Below, in pieces: positions 36,292 to 45,343 of a DNA stretch of 64,000 bases; the stretch's first letter is position 1, and each line of letters opens with the position of its first letter. The DNA lies in NCBI RefSeq assembly GCF_017114915.1, contig NZ_JAAUOE010000014.1, positions 42,893 through 106,892 on the forward strand, read 5' to 3'. Below the pieces are notes generated by a model. The model was given only the letters and a program-made list of their open reading frames with translations. It ran no database searches and was not told where the DNA came from. Both the position numbers and the translations under genes were made by a program. This DNA is from Pseudomonas frederiksbergensis. Lineage in GTDB: Bacteria; Pseudomonadota; Gammaproteobacteria; Pseudomonadales; Pseudomonadaceae.

Positions 36292-37270
36292 CGGCAAGGT
36301 GACGCTGCTGGAAGCGGTGAATCTGGCGTTGCATCGGGCCATGCGCGAAGACGAGAACGTCATCGTCCTCGGTGAAGACGTCGGGGTGAACGGTGGGGTT
36401 TTTCGCGCGACGCTCGGATTGCGTGACAGCTTTGGCTTCAAGCGGGTGATCGACTCGCCACTGGCCGAAACCATGCTCGGCGGGCTGGTGGTGGGCATGG
36501 CGGCCCAAGGCTTGAAACCGGTGGTGGAAATCCAGTTCATGGGGTTCATCTACGCCACCATGGAACACCTGGTATCCCATGCCAGCCGCATGCGCAACCG
36601 CACCCGCGGACGGCTCACCTGCCCGATGGTGCTGCGCTCGCCGATGGGCGCGGGGATTCGCGCGCCGGAGCATCACAGCGAAAGCACCGAAGCACTGTTC
36701 GCGCACATTCCGGGGTTGCGGGTGGTGATCCCGTCCTCGCCGGCCCGGGCCTATGGTTTGTTGCTCGCGGCCATCGACGACCCGGACCCGGTGATCTTTC
36801 TCGAACCGACCCGACTCTATCGCATGAACCCGCAACCGCTGCTCGATGACGGTAAACGCCTGCCGCTGGACACCTGTTTCACCCTGCGCGAAGGCAGCGA
36901 CATCACCTTGATCAGCTGGGGCGCCAGTGTGATGGAAACCCTGCAAGCCGCCACGCAACTGGCTGAGCAAGGCGTCTCGGCGGAAGTGATCGATGTCGCC
37001 AGCATCAAACCGCTGGACCTCGACACGATGGAGGCTTCGGTACGCAAGACCGGTCGCTGCGTGATCGTGCATGAGGCGCCGCGCTCCTGCGGGGTCGGTG
37101 CGGAGATCGCCGCGAGCCTCTACGAACGGGTGTTGCTGGAATTACAGGCGCCGATCCAGCGAGTCACCGCGCCGGACATCCCGCCGCCGCTGTATCGACT
37201 GGAATCGCTGTACATGCCCGGCGTCGAAGACATTCTTCATGCCTGTGACACCGTGCTGCGCCACGCCTGA
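36284..37270 (+). CDS. pdhB: 2-oxoacid dehydrogenase E1 component, beta subunit
   Basis: A 328-residue E1beta. VIVLGEDVGVNGGVFRAT carries the conserved Glu that activates ThDP. IDSPLAETMLGGLVVGMA, PMGAGIRAPEHHSES and PSSPARAYGLLL are family motifs, and the C-terminal GRCVIVHEAPRSCGVGAE domain binds the partner subunit and E2. Its ATG lies within the E1alpha stop region, so the two chains are translationally coupled. The E2 gene follows after 39 nt. Confidence 0.92.
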   Translation: MSNGKVTLLEAVNLALHRAMREDENVIVLGEDVGVNGGVFRATLGLRDSFGFKRVIDSPLAETMLGGLVVGMAAQGLKPVVEIQFMGFIYATMEHLVSHASRMRNRTRGRLTCPMVLRSPMGAGIRAPEHHSESTEALFAHIPGLRVVIPSSPARAYGLLLAAIDDPDPVIFLEPTRLYRMNPQPLLDDGKRLPLDTCFTLREGSDITLISWGASVMETLQAATQLAEQGVSAEVIDVASIKPLDLDTMEASVRKTGRCVIVHEAPRSCGVGAEIAASLYERVLLELQAPIQRVTAPDIPPPLYRLESLYMPGVEDILHACDTVLRHA

Positions 37271-37309
37271 AGAAGCCCTGAAGAAACGCCAGAGGCCGAG
37301 GAGGTTGCG

Positions 37310-38419
37310 ATGAAATATTTCAAACTGCCGGATCTGGGCGAAGGCTTGCAGGAGGCGGAAATCGTCCGTTGGCACGTCAAGGTCGGCGATACCGTCAAGG
37401 CTGATCAATTGCTGGTGTCGGTGGAAACCGCCAAGGCGCTGGTGGACATTCCCGCGCCCTACGATGGCGTGGTGGCGAAAACCTTCGGCGGCGAGGGCGA
37501 CATCCTGCATGTAGGCGAGCCTTTGCTCGGTTATGAAGGCGAAGCGGATGCGGGCACCGTGGTCGGACGGCTCGAGGGCGGCGGCACACATCAGGACGAT
37601 GCGTTTTTTATCGGCGCCGCGCCTTCGACCCGTGAGCACCTGGCGAACCGCGCCACGCCGGCGGTGCGTCAATTGGCGCGACAACTGGGCGTTGAACTGA
37701 GCGCCTTGGTCGGCTCCGGTCAGGACGGCCAGATCACCCGCAGCGATGTGGAAAATGCCGCCCAGACGGAACGTGAGCGCTTTGGCGGTGAGAAGCTGCG
37801 CGGTGTGCGCCGCAGCATGGCGCTGAACATGGCCAGGTCCCATGCCGAAGTGGTGCCGGTGACGATTTTCGGTGATGCCGATCTGCATCGTTGGGGGCAA
37901 GCGCGAGAACCGCTGATACGTCTGGCCAAGGCCATGGCGGCGGCCTGCGCGGTGGAGCCAGTGCTTAACAGCGCCTTCGACGGCAAAACCCAGTCGCTCA
38001 AACAACATGAACGGCTCGACCTGGGCATTGCCGTGGATACGCCTGACGGCTTGTTCGTGCCAGTGCTGCGCGATGTCGGCCATCGCACGTCGGCGGACTT
38101 GAGAGACGGTGTGATGCGCCTGCGCGCCGATGTGCAGGCGCGTTCGATTCCGCCTCAGGAAATGATGGGCGCGACCCTGACCTTGTCGAACTTCGGCACC
38201 TTGTTCGGCCGCTACGCCAACCCGGTGGTGGTGCCGCCACAGGTGGCGATCCTCGCCGCCGGGGCGATCCGCGATGAACCGGTGGCGGTCGAGGGCGCGG
38301 TGGCGGTGCATCCGATCCTGCCGCTGTCCCTGACTTTCGATCACCGCGTGGTCACCGGCGGTGAGGCGGCGCGGTTCTTCAAGGCGCTGGTGACGGCGCT
38401 GGAACAACCCGAGGCCTGA
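37310..38419 (+). CDS. Dihydrolipoamide acyltransferase (E2)
   Basis: A 369-residue E2. One lipoyl domain (residues 1-78) with the lipoylated Lys42 in VETAKALVD, a subunit-binding domain at about 113-147 (ATPAVRQLARQLGVEL), then a catalytic domain. The usual DHRxxDG active-site box reads FDHRVVTGGEAARF: His and Arg are kept, the Asp is Thr. I recall the same in some ldh-linked E2 proteins, so activity is plausible. It completes E1alpha-E1beta-E2. A hairpin follows the stop. Confidence 0.88.
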   Translation: MKYFKLPDLGEGLQEAEIVRWHVKVGDTVKADQLLVSVETAKALVDIPAPYDGVVAKTFGGEGDILHVGEPLLGYEGEADAGTVVGRLEGGGTHQDDAFFIGAAPSTREHLANRATPAVRQLARQLGVELSALVGSGQDGQITRSDVENAAQTERERFGGEKLRGVRRSMALNMARSHAEVVPVTIFGDADLHRWGQAREPLIRLAKAMAAACAVEPVLNSAFDGKTQSLKQHERLDLGIAVDTPDGLFVPVLRDVGHRTSADLRDGVMRLRADVQARSIPPQEMMGATLTLSNFGTLFGRYANPVVVPPQVAILAAGAIRDEPVAVEGAVAVHPILPLSLTFDHRVVTGGEAARFFKALVTALEQPEA

Positions 38420-38434
38420 TGTTTTGCGGGCATG

Positions 38435-38463
38435 AAAAAGGCCCTGAGCCATTGGGCTCAGGG
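38435..38463 (-). terminator. Hairpin terminator between convergent E2 and aldehyde dehydrogenase genes
   Basis: CCCTGAGCC-ATT(G)-GGCTCAGGG stem. On the minus strand it is followed by CCTTTTTC, serving the aldehyde dehydrogenase. On the plus strand the T-run is weak. Confidence 0.75.
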
Positions 38464-38486
38464 TCTATTCAATTAGGGCGCGGCGA

Positions 38487-39947
38487 TCAGCCAAATCCAA
38501 TGATTGCTTTGGTTTCCAGGTACTCCTCAAAGCCGTAGATACCATACTCACGGCCGTTACCGGATCGCTTATAGCCGCCGAATGGTGCCATTGGATCCCA
38601 GGCGGGATAATTCAGATGCACTTGTCCTGAGCGGATACGAGAGGCAACGGCCCGTGCAAGATCAAGGTTCTGAGACTGAACATGAGCGCCCAGCCCGTAC
38701 ACCGTGTCGTTTGCGATAGCGACCGCCTCATCGATAGTCTCATAGGGAATGATGCACAGCACTGGACCAAAAATTTCTTCCTGGGCGATCCGCATTGCCG
38801 AATCCACCTCGGAGAAAACAGTCGGTCGGGTGTAGTAGCCCTTTTCATAACCCTCTACGCGTCCCGGTCCACCGCAAATGAGTTTTGCGCCCTCATTCAG
38901 ACCCGCCTCGATCATTGCTTGCACGCGATTGAACTGGGCCTCGTTGGCAATGGGGCCGAGTACCGTATCTTCCGATTGTGGGTCGCCCACGATGATCGCA
39001 TTGGCGGTTGCGGCCGCCAGCGATTCAACCTGCGCCAGCTTGTCCTTTGGAACGATCATTCTTGTGGGGGCGCTGCATGATTGCCCGACGTTGCGGAACG
39101 CAGACATCACTCCCAGCGCAACGGCTTTGGTGAAGTCTGCGTCAGGAAGCAGGACGTTCGGGGACTTGCCTCCCAGCTCTTGCGTGACGCGCTTCACCGT
39201 ATGGGCGGCCGCCTGTGCGACCAGGGCACCCGCGCGGTTTGAGCCGGTGATTGAAATCATATCGATGTCGGGATGCGCAGCGATGGCTGCGCCGACCTCG
39301 GGACCACTGCCGTTCACCAGGTTGAAAACGCCCGGTGGGAGACCCGCGTCATGCACCAGTTGCGCAAAAAGCAGGGCGCTCAGAGGCGACAGTTCGCTCG
39401 GTTTCAAGACCACTGTGCATCCGGCAGCAATCGCCGGGGCGACTTTCGCGGTGATTTGATAAAGCGGCCAGTTCCACGGAGTGATGAGACCGCAGACGCC
39501 TATGGGTTCGCGTTCAATCGCAGTGCTGCCTTCAACCGTTTGGAAACGATAGGTGGACAGGAGATCACGTGCGACCCGAACGTGTTCGGCTGCGAGGGGC
39601 ACTTGCATTGCCCGTGCGAAACCGATGGCAGCGCCCATTTCGAGAGAGATCGCCTGCGCAAGAAGCTCTTTTCGCTCAAGGATCAGATCATGGATTTTTC
39701 CAAGGATAAGCGCACGCGATGCTGCCGGGGTGGCAGCCCAGCCAGCAAACGCGGCACGGGCCGCAGATACCGCCCGATCAACATCCTCGGCAGACCCTCG
39801 CGCGACCTGCGCAACAACGTCTTCGCTTGCCGGATTGACCACCGGCAAACTCGCCGGGCTAACCGGAGCAGACCAACAGCCATTGATATAAAACTGGTGA
39901 GACGTTTGCGAATCAACGCTGTAGCTATTCGAAGATTGTGTGGTCAT
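38487..39947 (-). CDS. Aldehyde dehydrogenase family protein
   Basis: A 486-residue NAD(P)-dependent aldehyde dehydrogenase. ITPWNWPLYQI starts the Rossmann region; the catalytic Cys is in GQSCSAPTRM and the general-base Glu in TQELGGKSPN. The C-terminal PFGGYKRSGNGREYG is standard. ATG at 39947 gives a normal N-terminus; an earlier ATG at 40016 would add an unlikely basic stretch. It is isolated, faces a 0.68 kb gene-poor gap, and uses more AT-ending codons than its neighbours, which suggests later acquisition. Substrate unknown. Confidence 0.9.
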   Translation of the reverse strand: MTTQSSNSYSVDSQTSHQFYINGCWSAPVSPASLPVVNPASEDVVAQVARGSAEDVDRAVSAARAAFAGWAATPAASRALILGKIHDLILERKELLAQAISLEMGAAIGFARAMQVPLAAEHVRVARDLLSTYRFQTVEGSTAIEREPIGVCGLITPWNWPLYQITAKVAPAIAAGCTVVLKPSELSPLSALLFAQLVHDAGLPPGVFNLVNGSGPEVGAAIAAHPDIDMISITGSNRAGALVAQAAAHTVKRVTQELGGKSPNVLLPDADFTKAVALGVMSAFRNVGQSCSAPTRMIVPKDKLAQVESLAAATANAIIVGDPQSEDTVLGPIANEAQFNRVQAMIEAGLNEGAKLICGGPGRVEGYEKGYYTRPTVFSEVDSAMRIAQEEIFGPVLCIIPYETIDEAVAIANDTVYGLGAHVQSQNLDLARAVASRIRSGQVHLNYPAWDPMAPFGGYKRSGNGREYGIYGFEEYLETKAIIGFG

Positions 39948-40629
39948 CCAACTGGCTCCCTTAGAGCGGTAACAGGCACTGCGAGCAGCAGAGGGCGGGC
40001 TGTCTTTGGGGGGCAATCACCAGCACGTGGCTATGCCGTGTCTTCTTAATAAGCTAACAAAGCAGGCCAGACAAAATGTGCCGTTCTTTATGTTTGCAAA
40101 GGATAATCTGCTGTATCTGCCAGGCTAACTTTGCATCAACGTAACTTGACCCCGTTTACGTTGGTAAGCCGTCTGATAAAGCCTCTTGCAGACCTTGGTG
40201 ACGGGGGAAGCGATGCATATATATAGATGTTGCACTACGCATGTCGTTGATAGATGCAGCCGGTCGATGGCCTTGCCTCTCCCTCGCAGCACAATCAGCG
40301 GGGGCGTCCTCAGGAGAGCGCCCGTTCTCGCTCCGACAGTCGTAGATTCCTGCCGCATATTGCGTTGTGCGTGGCGTGTCATCGCACCATAACTGCCCGC
40401 AAAGGTGCAGAAACAGGGGGGCGCGCGCCCGAGTCTGGAGCATCCCGCACAGTCTGCTGAGCGAGCCCTGAAAAACGGTGGTTTGTACCAAGCAGCCTGC
40501 CCATTTAGCGGTTTATGCATGGTCTTGTGGTGTTGTAATAAATCCGTGATGCGGCGTTACCCCGATGCTTCCCGAACGGAGTAATTGCTTGCCCCACCAT
40601 GACATCAACAATTATCCAGGACTGCACTC
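39948..40629. other. Gene-poor region, 682 nt
   Basis: No supportable gene on either strand; the longest frame (40125-40520, minus) has biased composition and no recognisable family. The region must carry promoters for the divergent aldehyde dehydrogenase and the ten-gene operon. It could be a scar of an insertion, but no transposase motif or terminal repeat was found. Confidence 0.55.
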
Positions 40630-41298
40630 ATGAGCTTTCTTCGACCCAAGTTTATTACCTTCGACTGCTATGGCACGTTGACCAACTTCCAGATGGGAAA
40701 CATGACGCGCGAACTGTTCGCCGATCGTGTTCCAGCCGGGCAAATGGATCAGTTCGTCAAGGACTTCTCCGCCTATCGTCTGGATCAGGTGATGGGTGAC
40801 TGGCGGCCGTATGATGAGATTATCAAGACCTCTCTGGCGCGGGTCTGCAAGCGTTGGGGCATCGAGTACAAAGGCGAAGGCCAGCTCTATTACGATGCCG
40901 TACCGACGTGGGGTCCGCATGCCGACGTACCGGCCGGCCTGGCGAAAATCGCCGACAAGATCCCGCTGGTAATTTTCTCCAACGCGATGGACGAGCAGAT
41001 CATGTCCAACGTCGACAAGCTCGGCGCGCCTTTCCATAAAGTCTTCACTGCCCAGCAAGCCCAGGCCTACAAGCCGCGCCTGGCTGCCTTCGAGTTCATG
41101 CTCGATAACCTCGGCTGCGGGCCGGAGGACGTTCTGCATGTGTCTTCGAGCTTCCGTTACGACCTGATGCCGGCCGACGACATGAAGATCAAAAACAAAG
41201 CATTCGTCGCGCGTGGTCATGAACAGCCTGGAAACGCCTGCTACAGCTACCACCAGATCCCGGATATCGGTGGTTTGGCCGGGTTGGTCGGTCTCTGA
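40630..41298 (+). CDS. HAD-family type II haloacid dehalogenase-like hydrolase
   Basis: A 222-residue HAD enzyme. The nucleophile Asp11 lies in ITFDCYGTLTN, motif II Ser in LVIFSNAMDE, motif III Lys in AYKPRLAAFE, and motif IV in VSSSFRYDLMPADD. The pattern is that of L-2-haloacid dehalogenases, but members in amino-acid catabolic clusters probably act on other substrates. CCAGGA precedes the ATG. First gene of a same-strand run of ten; the FAD oxidase starts 36 nt later. Confidence 0.87.
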   Translation: MSFLRPKFITFDCYGTLTNFQMGNMTRELFADRVPAGQMDQFVKDFSAYRLDQVMGDWRPYDEIIKTSLARVCKRWGIEYKGEGQLYYDAVPTWGPHADVPAGLAKIADKIPLVIFSNAMDEQIMSNVDKLGAPFHKVFTAQQAQAYKPRLAAFEFMLDNLGCGPEDVLHVSSSFRYDLMPADDMKIKNKAFVARGHEQPGNACYSYHQIPDIGGLAGLVGL

Positions 41299-41334
41299 GT
41301 CTCAGGGCTCTCTTCAAGGCAAAAGGGGTTAGAA

Positions 41335-42609
41335 ATGGGCAGTGAGTCCTATTGGCTCGATACCGCACCGGTGTTCACCGGTGCTCAGCTCGGTGCGTTG
41401 CCCGGGCAGGTCGATGTGGCCATCGTTGGTGGTGGCCTCACCGGCCTGGCGGCGGCCCGGGCCCTGGCCTTGAAGGGGGCCAGTGTGGTGGTGCTGGAAG
41501 CGGGGCGGGTGATTGGCGAGGCTTCGGGGCGCAATGGTGGTCACTGCAGCACCGGCGTTGCCCAGGACTACGCGGCACTGAGTGCCAGCCTCGGCGCTGA
41601 TAAAGCGCGAGCCTATTACCAGGCCTATGAAAGCGCCGTGCAGAGTGTCGTCTCGCTGGTGGAGCAGGAGCAGATTGCCTGCGACTTGAAACGCAATGGC
41701 AAGCTCAAGCTGGCCGCCAAACCGATGCATTACGAAGGCCTGGCGCGCACCTGCGAATTGATTCGGCGAGAGGTCGATGCCGAGGTCGAGTTGCTGTCTG
41801 CGCAAGAGGCCCGTGCTGAAGTCAACTCGGCCCAGTTCCATGGCGCTCTGTTGCAGCGCAACGGCGTGCAGATGCACGTCGGACGCTTCGGTGTCGGTCT
41901 GGCTGAAGCGGCAGCACGTCGCGGCGCGTCGATCTTCGAAGGCGTGTCGGTGACGGACTGGAAAGCCAGTGCCGGCGGCTATCAGGTCAACACCACCAAG
42001 GGCTCTCTGCACGCCAAACAGGTTCTGCTGGCCACAGGCACGTGTCAGCAGGGCGGATTGGGCTGGTATCGGCGGCGGATTGTGCCGGTGGGCAGTTTCG
42101 TGATCGCCACGCAGGTGCTACCGACGGCCCTGATCGACAGCTTGCTACCGGCACGGCGTTCCTATGTCACCAGCCGCATGATCGGTAACTACTTCCGCCT
42201 GACGCCGGACAACCGCTTGATATTTGGCGGTCGTGCGCGGTTTGCCATGTCCGACAGCGTTTCCGACGCCAAGAGCGGCAAAGTGTTGCAAGCGGCGATG
42301 GTCCAGATGTTCCCGCAGTTGGCTGGCGTGAAGATCGACTATTGCTGGGGTGGGTTGGTGGATATGACCTCCGATCGGTTGCCCCGGGCCGGCCAGCATG
42401 GAGGGGTTTATTACTCCATGGGTTACAGCGGTCATGGGGTGCAGATGTCCGTGCACATGGGACAGGTCATGGCCGAGGTCATGGCCGGCAAGGTCGAGGC
42501 CAATCCGTGGCGCGAACTCGACTGGCCAGCGATTCCCGGGCATTTCGGCAAGCCCTGGTTCCTGCCTCTGGTAGGTGCGTATTACCGCCTGCAGGACTAC
42601 CTACACTGA
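41335..42609 (+). CDS. FAD-dependent amine oxidase (PuuB/gamma-glutamylputrescine oxidase-like)
   Basis: A 424-residue DAO-fold flavoprotein. FAD binding is shown by VAIVGGGLTGLAAARALA near residue 20 and EASGRNGGHCSTG near 60. The C-terminal YYSMGYSGHGVQMSVHMGQ closes the FAD site. The PuuB-like group oxidises primary or secondary amines to aldehydes with release of peroxide and ammonia. Here it lies between the HAD gene and an ABC importer, so it probably acts on an amine or amino acid brought in by that system. Confidence 0.88.
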   Translation: MGSESYWLDTAPVFTGAQLGALPGQVDVAIVGGGLTGLAAARALALKGASVVVLEAGRVIGEASGRNGGHCSTGVAQDYAALSASLGADKARAYYQAYESAVQSVVSLVEQEQIACDLKRNGKLKLAAKPMHYEGLARTCELIRREVDAEVELLSAQEARAEVNSAQFHGALLQRNGVQMHVGRFGVGLAEAAARRGASIFEGVSVTDWKASAGGYQVNTTKGSLHAKQVLLATGTCQQGGLGWYRRRIVPVGSFVIATQVLPTALIDSLLPARRSYVTSRMIGNYFRLTPDNRLIFGGRARFAMSDSVSDAKSGKVLQAAMVQMFPQLAGVKIDYCWGGLVDMTSDRLPRAGQHGGVYYSMGYSGHGVQMSVHMGQVMAEVMAGKVEANPWRELDWPAIPGHFGKPWFLPLVGAYYRLQDYLH

Positions 42610-42696
42610 GTTCATGGTGTTTTGCTTTACGTTTCAATCGCGCTGCGCGTAATCGCCAGCACTCGAGCCTTCTCATTTGCGAAAGGTAGGACTGAC

Positions 42697-44340
42697 ATGA
42701 CTGACAATAAAAAAAATATCGACTCCCAGTTGATCACCGGTGAAGAAAGTCTGCGTGTTTTCGAAGGGCTCAATCGCGGCATGTCACGCCGCAATGCATT
42801 GCAAATGCTGGGATTGGCAGGGGTGGCCGCAGTAGGCGCCAGCAGCCTGTTCGGCGCCGCCGGCAAGCTGTTTGCCGAGGAAGCCGCAAGCCCTGGCAAA
42901 GGCAAACCCGGCGGTCGTATCCGCGTCGCCGGCTCGTCCAGTTCCACCGCCGACACCCTGGATCCAGCCAAAGGTTCGTCGTCTACCGACTACGTGCGCC
43001 ATTTCATGTTCTACAACGGCCTGATGCGTTTCGACAGCCATATGGTGCCGCAACTGGAGCTGGCCGAGCGCATCGAGAGCACTGACGCCACGCTCTGGGT
43101 GATTACCCTGCGCAAGGAAGTGACCTTCCATAACGGCAAGGCTCTGACAGCCGCCGACGTGGTGTTTTCTCTGTTGCGGCACAAGGATCCGATCACCGGT
43201 TCCAAGGTCCTGCCGCTGGCGTCGCAGTTCGCCGAAGTCAAAGCCACCGGCACCCACGAAGTGCAGATACAACTGAGCGGTCCAAATGCTGAACTGCCGT
43301 CCGTTCTTGCCATCTCCCACATGCTGATCGTTCCCGAGGGTACGAGCGATTTCAGCCAGGGCATCGGTACCGGTCCGTTCAAGGCCAAGGAGTTCAAGCC
43401 CGGGGTGCGTTCGATTGGTGTGCGCAATACCAATTACTGGAAACCCGGCTTGCCGTATCTGGACGAGATCGAATTCATCGCCATTGCCGACGAGCCGTCA
43501 CGGATCAACGCCCTGCTCTCGGGCGACGTACAAATCGTCAACGAGGTAAACCCGCGCTCAACGGTCCGCATCAAGGCCAGCACCAAGCATCGGGTCGTGG
43601 ACTCGCCGTCGGGTAACTACACCGACCTGATCATCCGCCAGGACCAGTTGCCGGGCAAAAGTCCGGAGTTCACCGAAGCCATGAAATTGCTGCTCGATCG
43701 GGAACAGATCAAGTCGGCGATATTCCGTGGCTTCGCCAGGGTCGGCAACGATCACCCGATCGCCCCGGGTGCGCGCTTCTACAACGCCGACCTGCCACAA
43801 CGTGCCTACGACCCGGAAAAAGCCAAGTTCCTGCTCAAAAAGGCCGGCATGGAAAGCATCAGCATGCCGCTGATGTGCTCGCCAGCCGCAACCGGTTCTG
43901 TGGACATCGCCGTGCTGCTGCAGCAGTCAGCCAAAGAGGCGGGGCTCAAGCTCGACGTCAACCGTCTGCCGAGCGATGGCTACTGGTCCAACCACTGGGC
44001 GAAGCATCCGCTGAGCTTCGGCAACATCAACCCGCGGCCCAATGCCGACATGCTTTTCTCGCAGTTCTTCCAGTCGACAGCACCCTGGAATGAGTCCGGC
44101 TGGAAAAACGAACAGTTCGACCAACTGTTGGTACAAGCCCGAGGTGAAACCGACGAGGTCAAGCGCGGCAAGATGTACGCAGACATGCAAACCCTGGTGC
44201 ATGAGCACGGCGGTATCGGCGTGCCGGTGTTCATCAGCAACATCGATGGCGCCGACCAGCGCGTCAAAGGCTATGGCACCAATCCCCTGGGCGGATTCAT
44301 GGGTTACATGTTCGCCGAGCAGATCTGGCTGGACGCGTGA
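42697..44340 (+). CDS. Tat-exported ABC substrate-binding protein (peptide/opine family)
   Basis: A 547-residue periplasmic solute receptor of the SBP_bac_5 (DppA/OppA) family. A twin-arginine signal is clear: SRRNALQMLGLAG with Arg31-Arg32, then a hydrophobic run to about residue 58. The body has LEPAERIES-type and TLRKEVTFHNGKALTAADVV signatures. The first codons are very A-rich (ACAATAAAAAAAA), which matches the CA-motif recognised by Hfq-Crc and suggests catabolite repression (inference). Permeases and ATPase follow. Ligand probably a small peptide, opine or substituted amino acid. Confidence 0.9.
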   Translation: MTDNKKNIDSQLITGEESLRVFEGLNRGMSRRNALQMLGLAGVAAVGASSLFGAAGKLFAEEAASPGKGKPGGRIRVAGSSSSTADTLDPAKGSSSTDYVRHFMFYNGLMRFDSHMVPQLELAERIESTDATLWVITLRKEVTFHNGKALTAADVVFSLLRHKDPITGSKVLPLASQFAEVKATGTHEVQIQLSGPNAELPSVLAISHMLIVPEGTSDFSQGIGTGPFKAKEFKPGVRSIGVRNTNYWKPGLPYLDEIEFIAIADEPSRINALLSGDVQIVNEVNPRSTVRIKASTKHRVVDSPSGNYTDLIIRQDQLPGKSPEFTEAMKLLLDREQIKSAIFRGFARVGNDHPIAPGARFYNADLPQRAYDPEKAKFLLKKAGMESISMPLMCSPAATGSVDIAVLLQQSAKEAGLKLDVNRLPSDGYWSNHWAKHPLSFGNINPRPNADMLFSQFFQSTAPWNESGWKNEQFDQLLVQARGETDEVKRGKMYADMQTLVHEHGGIGVPVFISNIDGADQRVKGYGTNPLGGFMGYMFAEQIWLDA

Positions 44341-44386
44341 TGAAAGATAGGTTTTTGCTGCAGCGATATTGCATGAGGGTAGGGTG

Positions 44387-45343
44387 ATGAATAGCAACAC
44401 ACTGTGGTTGATCGGCCGGCGCCTGGGCGCGGCGATCGTGACCTTGTTGATTGTGTCCATGGTGGTTTTCGCCATCACGGCGGTGCTGCCGGGAGACGCG
44501 GCGCAACAGTCTCTGGGGCAGTTCGCCACGCCGGAACAAGTGGCGGCCTTGCGCCTGAAAATGGGGCTGGATCAGCCCGGTGTGTTGCGTTACCTGCACT
44601 GGTTGATGAGCCTGCTCAGCGGTGACATGGGGCTGTCTGTGTCCAATGCCATGCCGGTCAGCGAGTTGATGGCCGGTCGGCTGCCCAACACCCTGATGCT
44701 GGCGGCCGCCACGGCGCTGGTGTCAGTGCCGGTAGCGCTGATCCTCGGTATCGGTTCAGCCATGGGCCGGGGCGGGCGCATCGACAGTGTCCTCAGCTTT
44801 TTCACCTTGACCATGGTGGCGGTGCCGGAGTTTCTGGTCGCAACCCTGGCGGTGCTGATTTTCGCGGTGAACCTGGGCTGGTTATCGGCGCTGTCCTACG
44901 CCAGTGACATCACGTCACCCTGGCAATTCATGCGCACTTACGCGTTGCCGGTGATGACGCTGTGCTGCGTGATTGTCGCGCAAATGGCGCGCATGACCCG
45001 GGCGGCGGTGATCGATCAGCTCGACAGTCCTTACGTGGAAATGGCCCGGCTCAAAGGCGTGAGCAAGATGCGGATCGTCCTGCGCCATGCCTTGCCCAAT
45101 GCCATCGGGCCGATTGCCAATGCCATCGCCCTGAGCCTGTCCTACCTGTTGGGCGGGGTGGTGATCGTTGAAACGATCTTCAACTACCCCGGCATCGCCA
45201 GCCTGATGGTCGATGCCGTGACCAACCGCGACATGGCACTGGTTCAAGCCTGCACCATGTTGTTTTGTACGGCGTATTTGACGTTGGTGCTGATTGCCGA
45301 CCTGTGCGCGATTCTTTCCAATCCGAGGCTGAGAAATCAATGA
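44387..45343 (+). CDS. ABC transporter permease (DppB-like)
   Basis: A 318-residue inner-membrane permease. Six hydrophobic segments are visible, the first at about residues 9-30. The coupling EAA loop is MARLKGVSKMRIVLRHALPN, near residues 220-240. The family N-terminal pattern LPGDAAQQSLGQFATPEQV is present. It overlaps the next permease gene by 4 nt (ATGA), implying coupled translation and an assembled heterodimer. Confidence 0.93.
   Translation: MNSNTLWLIGRRLGAAIVTLLIVSMVVFAITAVLPGDAAQQSLGQFATPEQVAALRLKMGLDQPGVLRYLHWLMSLLSGDMGLSVSNAMPVSELMAGRLPNTLMLAAATALVSVPVALILGIGSAMGRGGRIDSVLSFFTLTMVAVPEFLVATLAVLIFAVNLGWLSALSYASDITSPWQFMRTYALPVMTLCCVIVAQMARMTRAAVIDQLDSPYVEMARLKGVSKMRIVLRHALPNAIGPIANAIALSLSYLLGGVVIVETIFNYPGIASLMVDAVTNRDMALVQACTMLFCTAYLTLVLIADLCAILSNPRLRNQ

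Noticed and set aside
40017..40200. Insertion-sequence remnant near the aldehyde dehydrogenase start
   Set aside because: The composition looked unusual, but no terminal inverted repeats, target duplication or transposase motif could be found.
40125..40520. 131-codon minus-strand frame in the gene-poor gap
   Set aside because: No recognisable domain or convincing ribosome site; Cys/Arg-rich composition looks non-coding.
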